DNA from: Thysanoteuthis rhombus
Lineage: Eukaryota > Mollusca > Cephalopoda > Oegopsida > Thysanoteuthidae
DNA: 64,000 nucleotides
Assembly (NCBI GenBank): GCA_963457665.1
Contig: OY735237.1
Coordinates: 5,092,832-5,156,831, forward strand
Reading direction: 5' to 3'
The position numbers and the translations under genes were made by a program. The stretch's first letter is position 1, and each line of letters begins with the position of its first letter. This document shows positions 33,395-44,669 of this stretch, piece by piece. The notes under the pieces were generated by a model. That model did not search any database and had not been told where the DNA came from. It worked only from the letters and a program-made list of their open reading frames with translations.

Positions 33395-33592
33395 CGACAC
33401 AATTATAAATTGCATTACATTGTATAGAAAGTTATTTGAAATGATCTGTCGCCACACCGTTGATATATCATCCAATTTAGACACCGTAAATAGTATAAAC
33501 AAGTAAAGAAAACAGGGCTACTGCTGGAATCGAACCTGCCACTGATAGGGTATCCACTTCAATACAGTGATGCTCCTACCATTGCAATTCTG
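33395..33592 (-). mobile_element. tRNA-headed SINE, family J, left arm of inverted pair
   Basis: A minus-oriented copy: the reverse strand head has CTCAATGG-like and GGTTCGATTCCAGCAG sequences (near 33520-33585), then the body TTTCTTTAC, CTATTTACGGTGTC, ATTGGATGATATATC, ATCATTTCAAATAAC. It meets the right arm at about 33592. Confidence 0.75.
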
Positions 33593-33792
33593 GAGACTGC
33601 TAAGCTCAATGGTAAGAGCATCGCTACATTAAAGTGGCTACCATACAGATGGCAGGTATTATCCCTGCCGCAGTCCCATTTTCTTTAATTGTTTATTCTA
33701 TTTATGTTGTCTTAATTGAGTGATTAATTAACCGTGTGGCCACGGGAGATTCTAGTAAGTTTCTTAATAATATAACACAATTCATAATCCCC

Positions 33793-33796
<4 letters not shown>
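33593..33796 (+). mobile_element. tRNA-headed SINE, family J, right arm of inverted pair
   Basis: A plus-oriented copy: CTAAGCTCAATGGTAAGAGC (A box), GGCAGGTATTATCCCTGCCG (decayed B box), then TTTCTTTAATTGTTTATTC, CTATTTATGTTGTC and a tail GTGTGGCCACGGGAGATT. An (AT)n run begins a few bases later. Confidence 0.8.

Positions 33797-33797
<1 letters not shown>

Positions 33798-33829
<32 letters not shown>
33798..33829. repeat. (AT)n microsatellite
   Basis: About 30 bp of AT repeat directly after the SINE pair. From 33830 to 34747 no feature is recognised. Confidence 0.9.
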
Positions 33830-33831
<2 letters not shown>

Positions 33832-34747
33832 GTAGACAATAATAAAAATAGTATTTAGATTTTTCACATGAATATGTTCCGCATTTCGAAAATTTATGAA
33901 ATTCCCTTATCTAGATATTTGAAAAGAATTCAGTTGTGCTTAAATGTCCTGGAAATTATTCAAATACCACTCTGTGTGAGTACAATTGCTATATATTCAA
34001 GATTTTGAAAAAAAAGCGAAAAATGAATTTGTATATTCAAAAAATTGGAGGGGTTTTGAACAAAGACATTGATAATGAAGAATAATAAGAGTGAAAATCC
34101 TCTTATTTTTTGTTCATACAAATATATGGATCCATTTTTGCTTTGCGGGTTTCTTCATAATTCTAAAGACTTAGCATTTGCACTCATGTGGCATGAAATT
34201 TGTGTAGTTTAAGACATTAAAGCACAATTGTTTGAAAAAAATATATATCTAGATTTGGAAATTTCATGAATAAAGATATAATTCCAAGTAATCATTAAGT
34301 AACCTTGAAGTATTTTTTTCCATCTAATTATAAGTAAAATATCTTCTATCTTATTCTTTATCATTCTTTCATTTGCTGGTTCAGTGGGAAATTTCTTTGA
34401 TTATTTTTTTTTTCACTTTACCTTTTTGTCAATTCTAGTGCGATGAAATAATAACTCAAATGTAAATGAAAAATGTTGGATCCCATATTATGGATATGGA
34501 TCTTGTTTTTGATGTTATAAATTTGTTTCTTTTCTCATGTATTTATGAAAATCGATTTTCCATTCTGACACCCCTGGCTTAATTCTGGATGTACTCCTAT
34601 TCATCAATTCTGGCAAATGGTATAATGGTTTATTCTCCATTTGATGAGGTATTATCAATCATTATGAAAAATTAACCAGGCATAGATTATTTTGCTTTTA
34701 AGGCCTACTTTCTCAGAATGTCCTTCTTGATTGATTTGAAACTTGCT

Positions 34748-35145
34748 ATTTATGGAACCTAACCAAGAGACAAACCCGCAAACTGAGAAGCATGCAGTGT
34801 GTGCATGAGAAAATCATACTTAACCTCACGTGGAGAGACCACAAGACATCGCAGTACATCATGAAGAAAACGGGGGTCAGAGACATCATAGAAAACATTA
34901 GAAAACTCAAATTTCAATGGGCTGGTCATGTTGCGAGAATGAAAAACAACCAATGGACATCACGACTCACAACATGGATCCCCAGAGATCACATGCGAAA
35001 CCGAGGTGGACATAATACAAGATGGAGAGATGAACTAGACAAATTCAGGAAATACTGGCTCCGCAATGCCCATGATAGAGAAATATGGCGGATCCTGGGG
35101 AAGGTCTATGTCTAACGACTGATGTTAAAAGACTGATGATGAAGA
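34748..35145 (+). pseudogene. RTE-clade LINE, 3' end of the ORF, best-preserved C-terminus
   Basis: A 108-codon open frame (34792-35115) encodes the intact RTE C-terminal region: HEKIILNLTWRDHKTSQYI, KTGVRDIIENIRKLKFQWAG, HVARMKNNQWTSRLTTWIPR, DHMRNRGGHNTRWRDELD, KFRKYWLRNAHDREIWRILG, KVYV, stop. This stop is probably the natural end or close to it. The insertion is 5' truncated just after the YGAETW block (TW.LTKRQTRKLRS). The 3' tail is TGATGATGAAGATGA. With no RT core it has no autonomous function; it is useful as the consensus for the family in this window. Confidence 0.9.
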
Positions 35146-35159
35146 TGACTGGCCGAAAT

Positions 35160-35700
35160 ACACTTTCCTTATTGTAAACATGTTGAATGTTTGATACACA
35201 CAAAAAATTTGTTTCAATTCCATTGCTGAAGGATGCCATGCTTTCCTTGGTGGGGGGCATTTTGAAAAGAAGCATTGAATGTTTAACACAAATTGTAAAA
35301 CTAGAAATCACTCAGAGTGCATGCATCCGCCAACACCATACACCCACTAAAAATCTGTTCAGATATAGCCTGATGCAAGGAAGATTACTGTAAGAAATTC
35401 CTAGATTGGCTCCAAAATTGAAATAATTCTACCTTCATCCATGGCATATCCTTTGGCAAAATGTGATTGAAATTTATTGAAAACTTTTGGAGATATTGTG
35501 TTGACAACCAGGAATACATATATGCATTAGAAAATAAAAAATATATTTGTCAATCAGAAAAAAAAATTCCTGGATCCACTCCAATATTTAACCAATTATT
35601 CCTTCGTCTACCTTTCCACAAAATTTCATTGAAATTTAGAAATTTTGAAGATATTGTGTGAATATATAGCTACAGATACCTCAATTCTATACATCTGGCT
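35160..35700 (+). repeat. Unclassified repeat with internal similar blocks
   Basis: Two or more blocks share GGCTCCAAAATTG or GGATCCACTCCAATATTTAA, CTTCCACAAAATTTCA and TTGAAATTTATTGAAAACTT or GAAATTTAGAAATTTTGAAG, and end GATATTGTGT. The same words recur at 60.94-61.12 kb. Short frames in it are not genes. Confidence 0.5.
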
Positions 35701-35960
35701 ACAATGCACCATTTTGGCTTCCCACAGATCACATACGGATGAATAGAATTAGACTTTTAGTATCATAGATAAATAAATAGAAATCAGATCATTATTATCG
35801 GTGGGAGCACAAAATCAGACCACCCATTATCATTTGAAAAATTTTTCCAAGTGAAAAACATGTCCCCAACCCTATCAGTAAGTGCACAGAATTTGGTGGC
35901 CAAAGCTCCAGCCGAGTTACGCTAATACAGACAGACGGACAGACAGGTATTTGGTGACTT
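35701..35960 (+). repeat. Repeat ending in a GACA-type tail
   Basis: It ends ACGCTAATACAGACAGACGG, ACAGACAGGTATTTGGTGAC, the kind of tetranucleotide tail also seen at 47.71 and 61.13 kb (ACAGACAGATGGACATTTGG, GACAGATAGACAGACAGATG). Confidence 0.5.
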
Positions 35961-37711
35961 GATGTAATGATAGTAAAATTTCAGGTGAGTGTAAATGCAT
36001 TGCAACAGAAATTAAGGGCTGATATAGACATAAATTGAATGAGTAATCTTAGTATGGCCTGTTATCACAACTAACAAGAATAAAAAGATTCAGGAATTTT
36101 TTGTTGTCTTCATTGAAAAAGACTACTCAATGTCTTCTTATTTTGAATGAGTGATTTAGATAATATAAAAACTAAAGACTAACAAGCTGATCTGATTATT
36201 ACATTCAGGGCCTCTATACATTTTGAATGCATAGCATCTGTATTGATTAATAAAATTGAAATTATTCTTTTGAAAGTTTGATTTTGTTAAACTTCACATT
36301 TCTCAATCATTAAAACACAGTTTTGTTTAATAAACAACATTTCAGAAGTAGCTACTAAGAATTTCAAAATATTCAAAAAAACATTTATCCCTGAATAAAG
36401 TTTTTGTTAAATCTTTAAAAACTTATTTCTGAGCAAATATTTTCTTCACAATCCAAAGTCGAAAAAATATTTTGATGGAAAAAGCAACCACAAACTTTTC
36501 TCTTCAAAAGAATATTTTAGTTTTATTGCTGTTTTTGAATATTATCACAATGTTATAATTCCAGCTGGCACTTATCTTTATGGAAAAGTAAATATCTTTA
36601 GTAACCATGTATATTTTATAGAGATTTCATAAAATTGAATAAAGGGAGATCATTGACTCACCAAATATTTCCAAATTTTTTAAGAGAATACACTTTTCAT
36701 ACATTCATAAATGATTAAATATAGGAAATTATAAAAATCCAACAGATAGTTGATTTTTGGTTTGATTCTAAAATCTAGGTCTGTTTTGAATAAAAGTTTT
36801 CTAATGCAAGTTATTACACCCTATTGTTTGCCCAATGTAAGTAATTTTTCAAAGATAAAACTTCCAGTTCTGAACATTGGAAACAAAATTTTTAAATCAT
36901 GATTTTCTCCAATCATCTTTTTATGAATGGGACAAAGCTTTATTACAATGAAATGAAGTAGTATACAAGTTGTGTACGTTTTTCCGTCACCTCTACCTTT
37001 TTCATCAAAAGTGCATGGAGGTACCTATCATTATTTAAAGTACATTCTGATATTTTCTCAAAAATTTTAATTGGTGCATATATCTATGAGATTAATATGC
37101 CTTTATTTGTATATTGGAGATTATCAGCTCATTGCAGTGTTTCTTTAACGTGTATGACGGTACACCAAGAAATGTATTTGACTTATGTGGTTCATAAACT
37201 GTAAAAATGACAGGAATTATACAAAACCATTTCAGTAGACGATGAAGGAAATTTTCATAACAGCATAGTGATATACAAATTTCCATAGTGGCATACCGAT
37301 ATATGTACTAGTCATTCCTTTCTCCTTTCACCTCTCACTAAAAAGGATAAAACCACTGGTGGAAACAGGACAGACACAATACTTATGGAAAAGTTCAAGG
37401 CTTGAAATACGTGTTTGCGTATTAATAAAAATTTACGTGGCACACTTGAGAGATAATTGCAGCACACTATTGGGCCGACTACTGACTAGGTCCCAGACAG
37501 CCCCTGCCCATAGAATGACTGGCCTACTGGGGCTTAAACCTGGCAGCACAGTCCACCCCTGTTTGAGGCAAAAATGCAAACAGATATTCAAAATAGAGAC
37601 TAATTGTGTAACTAACAACAGATCTCATTAAATAAATTCAAATAAAAATCAGGAAAGCTAACAAGTGTTGAAATGTCAGTGATGCAAGAAATATTTGTCA
37701 TTGAATTTGTT
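35961..37711. other. No recognised feature
   Basis: Very AT-rich, with no supported gene, RNA or repeat. A 90-codon plus frame at 37359-37631 lacks motifs. Confidence 0.35.
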
Positions 37712-38110
37712 ATTTCTATCATTATTTGGACTATCCTCATCTTGGTTGTTTTTCATTCAACGTTTCGACCGTTGTACTCTACGGCCTTCATCTGGTATCA
37801 TCTGGTAGGTGTGGGGGAAGTAACGAAGTGAACCCTTTATTTAACCGATGGGGGTATATAGACCACACTCCTCTCTTAGCAGTAGTAGTATTTTCGAATT
37901 ATTATTGCTAAGAGGGGAGTGCGGTCTGTATACCCCTGTCGGTTAAATAAAGGTTTCAGTTCGTTACTTCCCCCACACCTACCAGATGATACCTGATGAA
38001 GGCTGTAGAGTGCAACGGCTGAAACATTGTATGAAAAACAACCAAGATAAGGATAGTCCGAATAATAATAGAAATAATAATAATACCTCACCTCAAAAAT
38101 TCAGAGAAAC
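37712..38110 (-). mobile_element. Fold-back retrozyme-like element, copy 2 (near-perfect palindrome)
   Basis: Flanking 12-bp direct repeats ATTGAATTTGTT (37700-37711 and 38111-38122) bracket the element. The arms are inverted copies of each other along nearly their whole length: TATTTCTATCATT, CTATCCTCATCTTGGTTG, CTACGGCCTTCAT, GGGGGAAGTAACG, CCCTTTATTTAACCGATGGG, GTATATAGACC and CTCTCTTAGCAG on the left, their reverse complements on the right, with the turn at about 37895-37905. On the minus strand it starts GTTTCTCTGAATTTTTGAGG like copy 1. The centre lacks the tRNA-like module of copy 1. A hammerhead-like core with CTGATGA lies on the plus strand (37993-38033); the left arm carries a mutated one (CAGATGA) on the minus strand. 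Confidence 0.75.
37988..38034 (+). ncRNA. Hammerhead-like ribozyme core in fold-back copy 2
   Basis: CTGATGA (37993-37999), stem II GGCTGT with ACGGCT (two pairs are G-U wobbles), GAAAC (38021-38025) and GTAT able to pair with the preceding ATAC. Both stem II changes against copy 1 are C to T. The extra unpaired A after CTGATGA is also present. Confidence 0.4.
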
Positions 38111-38244
38111 ATTGAATTTGTTGTTGGATAAATCGATTTTTAAAAGAGTCTTCTAGATATTTACTGTGCCTTGATGAGTTTGGCACAAGGCACAAGCAAA
38201 AGTGTCTTTCATACAAGTGTAGTTGTTCATATATGAGTATTGAA

Positions 38245-38585
38245 TCATCGTAGCCCTACAAATGATCTGTAAGACCAACCAGCCAAATGAGCTACAGATT
38301 CTTCTCTCTTAGCTTGTCTGAGTGTCTTTATGTGTCTCTAGTACTGCTGGCCTCATTTTTAGCGCTACAACCATGAAAATCTGCATGAGTACACCACTAG
38401 GCGCCATCTATAGAACATTTTTTATCTTTTCAAAAAAGTGCTTTTTTGGGGTTCTATGGTCATTTTGAATCGTCAATGCCTAAGTGTTGTACTTGTGTTT
38501 TTTTTTTTTTTTTAAAGATGATTTTAGATTAAAGATCTATTTTCTTTAGATCATTTATTTATGTGGGGTAAGGATATTCATATAG
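38245..38585 (+). repeat. Family D interspersed repeat
   Basis: GAATCATCGTAGCCCTACAA, ACCAACCAGCCAAATGAGCT, ACAGATTCTTCTCTCTTAGC, CTACAACCATGAAAATCTGC, ACACCACTAGGCGCCATCTA and TATGGTCATTTTGAATCG follow the family order. The right end is decayed and contains a T-run at 38500-38514. Confidence 0.8.
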
Positions 38586-39417
38586 TATTCTTTGTATGGT
38601 GAGAGTATACAAGCAGGTGTATGTGTATATTCTTGCAGTTAGTGTTTCAATCATGGCTTTAAACATAGAGATGAAGAAGGACTTACAATAAAGAATATGT
38701 TTGTTTTAAATACCTTTTCTTAGAGTTAGCATAGACTTGTGTTGAAAGGTAGACAAAATATTTGGTTGGATTTGGTAGTTTTCGGTTGTCATAGTTCATT
38801 TGTTTGTTTATGTAGTTCACTGGTTCTCAGAATCGCAGGTCACATTTCTCTCCTTTTGGTCTCAGGTTTCCCCTAATCCTCCCATATTTTGAATTGTTGT
38901 ATCAAAATCCTCTCTACCGTTATACTTTCCATTGTATGTTCTTCCCTATTACCAAATTTTTCCTGGTAGCCGAGTGAAAACTACTGATCTAGTTGAATGA
39001 TGTAGTGCAGAGAGAAAGGAATGAAGAAATAAGATTGGATGGATGTGAGGTCTCAAACTTTAGCAGGCAGATCAAGATACATAAAGAGAGCCCTAAAGAG
39101 GCAAGGAAATTGCTCATTTGATAATCATGTATTTATATAAGTATTCACAAGATCTTAAACACGGTTGATGTACTAAGAAAATTTGTTCTTTGTTTTATTA
39201 GAAATCTGATTTCTGGTCCTTTCCTCTGTCTTCATTTTCTTTTGTCTAAACATCAAGGCAGTTAGAGACTTATAATCTATTGCTAGACTAAGCAAATTTT
39301 AACCTATTGTTTGACCAATATACACCAAAGCAGCTGTTCAATTGGTTTATACAGTGTTGAAGAGAAAAGTCTGCATTATGTAAAAAATTTTTTTCCATAT
39401 TGTATGTTTCCTCATGT
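38586..39417. other. No recognised feature
   Basis: AT-rich, with no supported gene or repeat. Confidence 0.35.
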
Positions 39418-39700
39418 CAGCTCGGATTGTGCAATGGTTAGACGTCTGCTACATACGCAGAAGATTCCCAGTACGAGTGAAGAGGGTGGAAAACTTTTCA
39501 TTAGGACTAATTTTCCTGTTCACTCAGCAGCTAATTGAGTACATTCTCAGATATGTGATCAGAATGGAAGTACCTCTTCAATGGACTTGCCTGCTGCCAA
39601 ATGGGTGATCTTAAAAACTTGTGAAAATAAAGTCCTGGTCTTTACCAGACTTGAAACTTGCAAGGATCACTCAGCTGACCCATGGAAAGGAAAGCAGAAT
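39418..39700 (+). mobile_element. tRNA-headed SINE, family H
   Basis: The head has CGGATTGTGCAATGGTTAGA (A box) and CCCAGTACGAGTGAAGAGGG at the B-box position (decayed). The body GTTCACTCAGCAGCTAATTG, AGTACATTCTCAGATATGTG, AAGTCCTGGTCTTTACCAG, CTTGAAACTTGCAAGGATC, CTCAGCTGACCCATGGAAAG matches 54.34-54.66 kb throughout. Open frames over it are not genes. Confidence 0.75.
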
Positions 39701-41095
39701 TTCTTTGCTGGCCGTATATTCCATCAGGGCTCATCTCTTAAGACATGAGTGTTTTACTTTGTGCTTCCTCATTCTAAAAGTCCCAGTGTTTTTAATTGGT
39801 AAACTCCAAACTATATTGGAATCTCAGCCAAGGTAAAAGTTCTCTGCAATAGGTATTGCTTGCTAAATGTCTTTGTATGGTATCTTTGGAGATTCATACC
39901 TTTCCCAGGAGTATGAAGCTATTTTACTATAAACTGCACACTCGAGTGTCTTATCTATGTGGTGATCTCATACTCTCCTTATCATTTGTTAATACAGTTA
40001 TACCTTGCCTTCATGAACTAGTTAGTGATAGTTCATAAAATAAAGTATAATCATTCATTGAAAATAATACATCAAATAAGGTTATATTCTAAAGTACAAA
40101 AAATGGATTAAGTTTACTTTTCGCACCATGAGATTGACCACTTCATGAAATGACGCTTTTGTCTTGACACTCGGTGATGTCATTCAAATGTCACCGTCTT
40201 AAAAATGCAAACAAATAACAAATGTTTACGGAAATTACTTACCTCAGATAAACGAGTCATTTTTTAATAAAAAAAAGGAATTTTTGTCCTTTCAATTCCC
40301 AAAAGTTGAATGAGAAAAAAAAACAACTTTTTTTGTTAAGAGTTTCGAAAAAATACAAAAAAGGTGTCAAGTCAAATGTGTCCTTTTACAAAGCAGTCAA
40401 TCTCAGAGTGCGAAAAGTAAACTTCATCACAAAAAATTTTATAGAAAATCTTTCAATAGTTATATAAATAAATATTACAGTTGTTTTTTTCTCATCACCA
40501 AGGCTTCCTGAATTTTTCCCTCTTGACATTGTGAGGATGCAGTAAGATAAATAACTCTCAAAGAAGGCATGCAAGTAGACACCACAGCAGACAATCATAA
40601 CTTCACAATTAGAATGTTCAGCACAAATTGCAATGAACACTCTGTCGGGATACCTAGGAAAATAACTGTCAACAAACAGGCTCCACACTTTCCTCTAGTG
40701 AGCTATGCAATTCTGACCAATCAAATTTTGAAAAAAAAGTAAAAAATTCCCATTACTGAACTTCATAATTCATCAAGTGTAGAGTTGGATGCATTCATCT
40801 TTTGTGTACACAACTTAGACAATACTGTACATCAACACAAAGGCAAGTAAGAATGCATTCTCTGTCAGTAAACATTCATACAGACTTGTAACAGTGTTAT
40901 TTACTTGTGAACAACATTTTACTGTGTCCAAATTGAACAAAAGTAAGATTTTATATAATTTCCACTAAGTTTGAAATTTCATTTTAATGTTTGCAAAGCC
41001 AGGAGTTTGTGAAATAAGATATACCTGTAGATAAGTCTTTAAGAAATACAAGCAAGAGTGAGTAAAATCCAGTTTCTTCATTAACCTTCTAATTC
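39701..41095. other. No recognised feature
   Basis: AT-rich. The 100-codon minus frame at 40386-40688 has no recognisable motif and is not supported as a gene. Confidence 0.3.
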
Positions 41096-41107
41096 AATGC
41101 TTTTAAT

Positions 41108-41165
41108 CACCATCATCAACCTTTTAAAGACTGATAGCAATAGGCCTTCCCAAAAGTCATTTGTT
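41108..41165 (-). pseudogene. RTE-clade LINE, very short 3' remnant
   Basis: CACCATCATCAACCTTTTAA, AGACTGATAGCAATAGGCC, TTCCCAAAAG matches the last 50-60 bp of the RTE copies (minus strand), including the trinucleotide tail. Confidence 0.5.
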
Positions 41166-41236
41166 CAAAGTGTAAAATATTGGCAATGATCAGCCATACT
41201 CTATCTCAAGGCACAGTCCTAGACTTTTTCAATGTA

Positions 41237-42353
41237 TGTATATGTTCCTAAAAAAAAAAAGCAACAATACCTCAAAACCTCAAAAGATACAAAGACACTT
41301 ATTGCTATAAAATCTTTTGAAAAAAACATTTAATCCAAATTGATTATTTCTTATTCACAAAGTTTATCTCTTTCTGGAAAACTGTTAACAATTGTATTTC
41401 TCCAATATTCTGTTGCAGCTGGGGTGGGGTGTAGGTTGTTGTGCAATAACAACCTAATCTTTCACATGACAGCTCCTAAAATTGGTGTACATTGTTCGCA
41501 AGCTCAGTATTTTATAAGAAGTAAATATCATCCTTGCTACAATAAACAGAAAATCTGCACAAAACTTGATAATTCATAGAAATTTAATATTTCTCACCAG
41601 TTCATGTCATATCTAAACAACTTCCAATTTCTCCATTCTTGTTTTAAGGTACATATAGTATTAATTTTATTGCACAGTTGTTATAAAGCTTCAGTATAAG
41701 TTTGCATTCTATTTAGTATTAGTGAGACAATTTAGTTCAATGAAAACAAAATTAAGGCACTAGGAGTAATAGTTTTCAAATTATAGGTAAATATATCCAT
41801 GTATCTTTTGACTAACATATTTGAGGTACTTACTGAAAAAGAAAAAAAAAGGAACAGGTCTGGTGAGTCAATCAATAGAAACATCCACGTGACCGACATC
41901 TTTTGCAGTATGTTGTGTTGGGGGTGATCAGTTAGGAATTTTAAAGAGTGGTTATCAATAGATAAGTTACTGCTCTCACCTTGTTTCGGATAGTAAACTT
42001 GAGCTTATATTGCAAACTAAATCATGAAAAAAAGACTAAACTTTTTTCTGAACATAATAAAGTGTAAATTTCGAAAATTTCACTCCTCTAACTCCATTGG
42101 TGTAGTAATTACATACATAGCTGTCAAGCCAGACCAACTTGAAAACTGAAGAAACCTATCTTGATAGTTTTGGTTGACAGTTTCTAAGAACCACCGAGAA
42201 CTAAAAGTATGATTTCTTGTCACATAGCATCCCCAACCCGGCCGCCAGAAAAAAATTTTACTAGCTGAGAGCATACAGAAAAAACAAAAGGATTTTTCCC
42301 CTCGGATTTTATGCAAGAAGTAAATTTTGTGTATCTTTTGAGGTACATATACC
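41237..42353. mobile_element. Non-autonomous DNA transposon with terminal inverted repeats, copy 2, carrying a family B insertion
   Basis: It aligns with 4877-5612 on both sides of a family B insertion. The right terminus (GTATCTTTTGAGGTACATAT, 42331-42350) is a perfect inverted repeat of the left terminus of copy 1. The left terminus here is disturbed by an A-run (41251-41260). Shared words include CAAAGACACTTATTGCTA, ATTTCTTATTCACA, AGTATTTTATAAGA, AAACAGAAAATCTG and AACTAAAAGTATGATTTCTT (versus TACTAAAAGTATCATTTCTT in copy 1). Confidence 0.75.
41853..42189 (+). repeat. Family B interspersed repeat inserted in the TIR element
   Basis: It runs from AACAGGTCTGGTGAGTCAAT to GATAGTTTTGGTTGACAG, TTTCTAAGAA. 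Comparison with the empty counterpart at about 5450-5475 shows the insertion lies between an A-rich stretch and AACTAAAAGTAT, which defines the family's ends. The middle of the repeat (the TTTGAATTTTCAAAAAAAC part) is deleted relative to the copy at 17979. Confidence 0.85.
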
Positions 42354-43384
42354 TGTAAGCTTTTCGATTACATATGTTTAAAAAATAAAAGGGTTTTTCA
42401 AGAGCTTCTATTTTCTTTGATAGTCAGATGCAATCAACTCCAAATGAACGATAAGGAAAGAAAACAATCGCATTTTGATTACATCCATTAAAAATTGTTG
42501 TTTCTTAAGAGCTTCGAAAATAAGGTACATTTTCTTTGATCGTTGGACTCTAAAATCACTTCACCTTGCTGCTGAATACTGTACACCTGAGGAACCTACA
42601 CAAGCTTCAATTACTCTCAAACACAAATCCTTAACACAGGCTGCCTATGAGCAATTTATCAAGTAGCTGCAATAAGTAAATATGGAACATGACTTGGTAT
42701 TTGCGATGCTCAATACCCAGCTAAGTGCCCTCTTCTGTTCATTATGAATCTCTACTCTCTCTTTATCTAATGTGTTCCACAGAAGAATATTTCTTGCTAT
42801 GCTCCAATGAAGGGTCACACTAGCTGGCTTCTCTAAGATAAAGGTTCCTGTATATAACCAGTGCACGTCCCATATTACAACTTTGGGTAAACAAATAAAA
42901 AGGAAGAAAAATGTTGAAATGAATCCAGATCGTATATCACACCTGCTTTATCTTCAACATTCATTCTTGCTGTTCAGGTCATCTTGGCTTCATTTTTCTC
43001 CTCTTCTTCTTTCAACAGAACAAAAAAAGGCCTTTTTTTCTCTAAGCATGGCAAGAAAAACAAACATCTTGTATATTTAAAGTTGTAATGCATGCACGTT
43101 CGTATGTTTGAACTCTCATGAATCAAGAACTACACAGAGGCAAAAAAAAGGTTGAAGAGGCAGCAATGTCCGAATAGTATCCCATCAATGGCTATTGCTA
43201 CACACGCCCTCTCCCTAGAGGGGTTGATAGGGTGGGTTTCCAGCTAGTTCTAGCTATTTCCTATAGGTTTGATAAAAGGAAAATATCTCGATTTCCTGAG
43301 GAATATCAATGAATACGGTTTTTGGCTGAGTAAAGTACACGAATCTAAGATTTATTTCCTGGTGCCCTGTATAAAATATCATCA
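42354..43384. other. No recognised feature
   Basis: AT-rich. Short open frames at 42475-42666 and 42645-42866 have no recognisable motif. Confidence 0.35.
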
Positions 43385-43650
43385 TCTGTTCATCTTAGTT
43401 GAAGATAACTATGGCTTCATTTCTGAGTGGTGTAGTCGGTGTGGTGCACTACAGAGTCTGCAGTCACGGAAATGTGGGTGGTAGGGAGAGTGGAATTGGT
43501 GAGTTCAAACCCTGGCTGAAACAGTGTTCACCTCACTCTTGGGAACGACATGACTCCATCTCTTCTCTTCCCTAGCTAAAGGTAAATAACAGAGTTAACT
43601 GAACTCTCTAGCCATGTTTGGTAATTCGTCTAGGAGGTGGATGACTTACA
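43385..43650 (+). mobile_element. tRNA-headed SINE, family I, plus copy
   Basis: It opens with AGTTGAAGATAACTATGGCT, TCATTTCTGAG, then a head with GGTGTAGTCGGTGTGGTGC (A-box-like) and GGTGAGTTCAAACCCTGGC (B box near 43499-43515). The body ATCTCTTCTCTTCCCTAGCT, AAAGGTAAATAACAGAG, CTGAACTCTCTAGCCATG continues in the family order. Confidence 0.65.
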
Positions 43651-43834
43651 TTCTAAACCCGTTAAGGTCAGCAATGCATTGTAAAATGCTAAGAGCACAT
43701 ACGCAGACAAAAGAGTGAGGCTGAAAAACTGCACTTTCCTTCATTTTAATTTGAATCACACACATCATGACATATATGATAATTAATAATTGTGTCATCC
43801 ACAGACAGCTGTCTCGATGTATTACAACTCTTCA

Positions 43835-43837
<3 letters not shown>

Positions 43838-43904
<67 letters not shown>

Positions 43905-44669
43905 GTGTGTGTGTACATATACATATATGTGTGTGTGTATATATATATATATACAAAAATGTGTGTGTATATATATATGTATATGTGTGTGTATATATAT
44001 ATATACATATGTGTGTGTATATATATATATACATATGTGTGTGTATATATATATATACATATGTGTGTGTATATATATATATACATATGTGTGTGTATAT
44101 ATATATATACATATGTGTGTGTATATATATATATATACATATGTGTGTGTATATATATATATATACATATGTGTGTGTGTGTATATATATATATACATAT
44201 GTGTGTGTATATATATATATACATATGTGTGTGTATATATATATACATATGTGTGTGTATATATATATATACATATGTGTGTGTATATATATATATACAT
44301 ATATGTGTGTATATATATATATACATATATGTGTATATATATATATGTGTGTATATATACATATGTGTGTGTATATATATATATATGTGTGTGTATATAT
44401 ATATGTATGTATGTGTGTGTATATATATATGTATGTATGTGTGTGTGTATATATATATATATGTATGTGTGTGTGTATATATATATATATGTATGTGTGT
44501 GTGTATATATATATATGTATGTGTGTGTGTATATATATATATGTATGTGTGTGTGTATATATATATATGTATGTATATGTGTATATATGTGTATATATAC
44601 ATATATGTATATATGTATATGCGTATATATATATGCATGTATATATATATGTATGTATATATATATATT
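43838..44669. repeat. Compound (TA)n/(TG)n microsatellite with higher-order units
   Basis: A pure (AT)n run of about 52 bp is followed by roughly a dozen 25-28-bp units of the form CATATGTGTGTG then (TA)n, then units in which GTATGTGTGTGTG replaces the CATATG part. All six frames are largely open, giving false 150-340-codon Tyr/Ile/Cys or Thr/His frames. Confidence 0.95.

Noticed and set aside
39308..40038. A cluster of short plus frames as exons
   Set aside because: Most of it is SINE family H; the frames lack splice-site context or domain matches.
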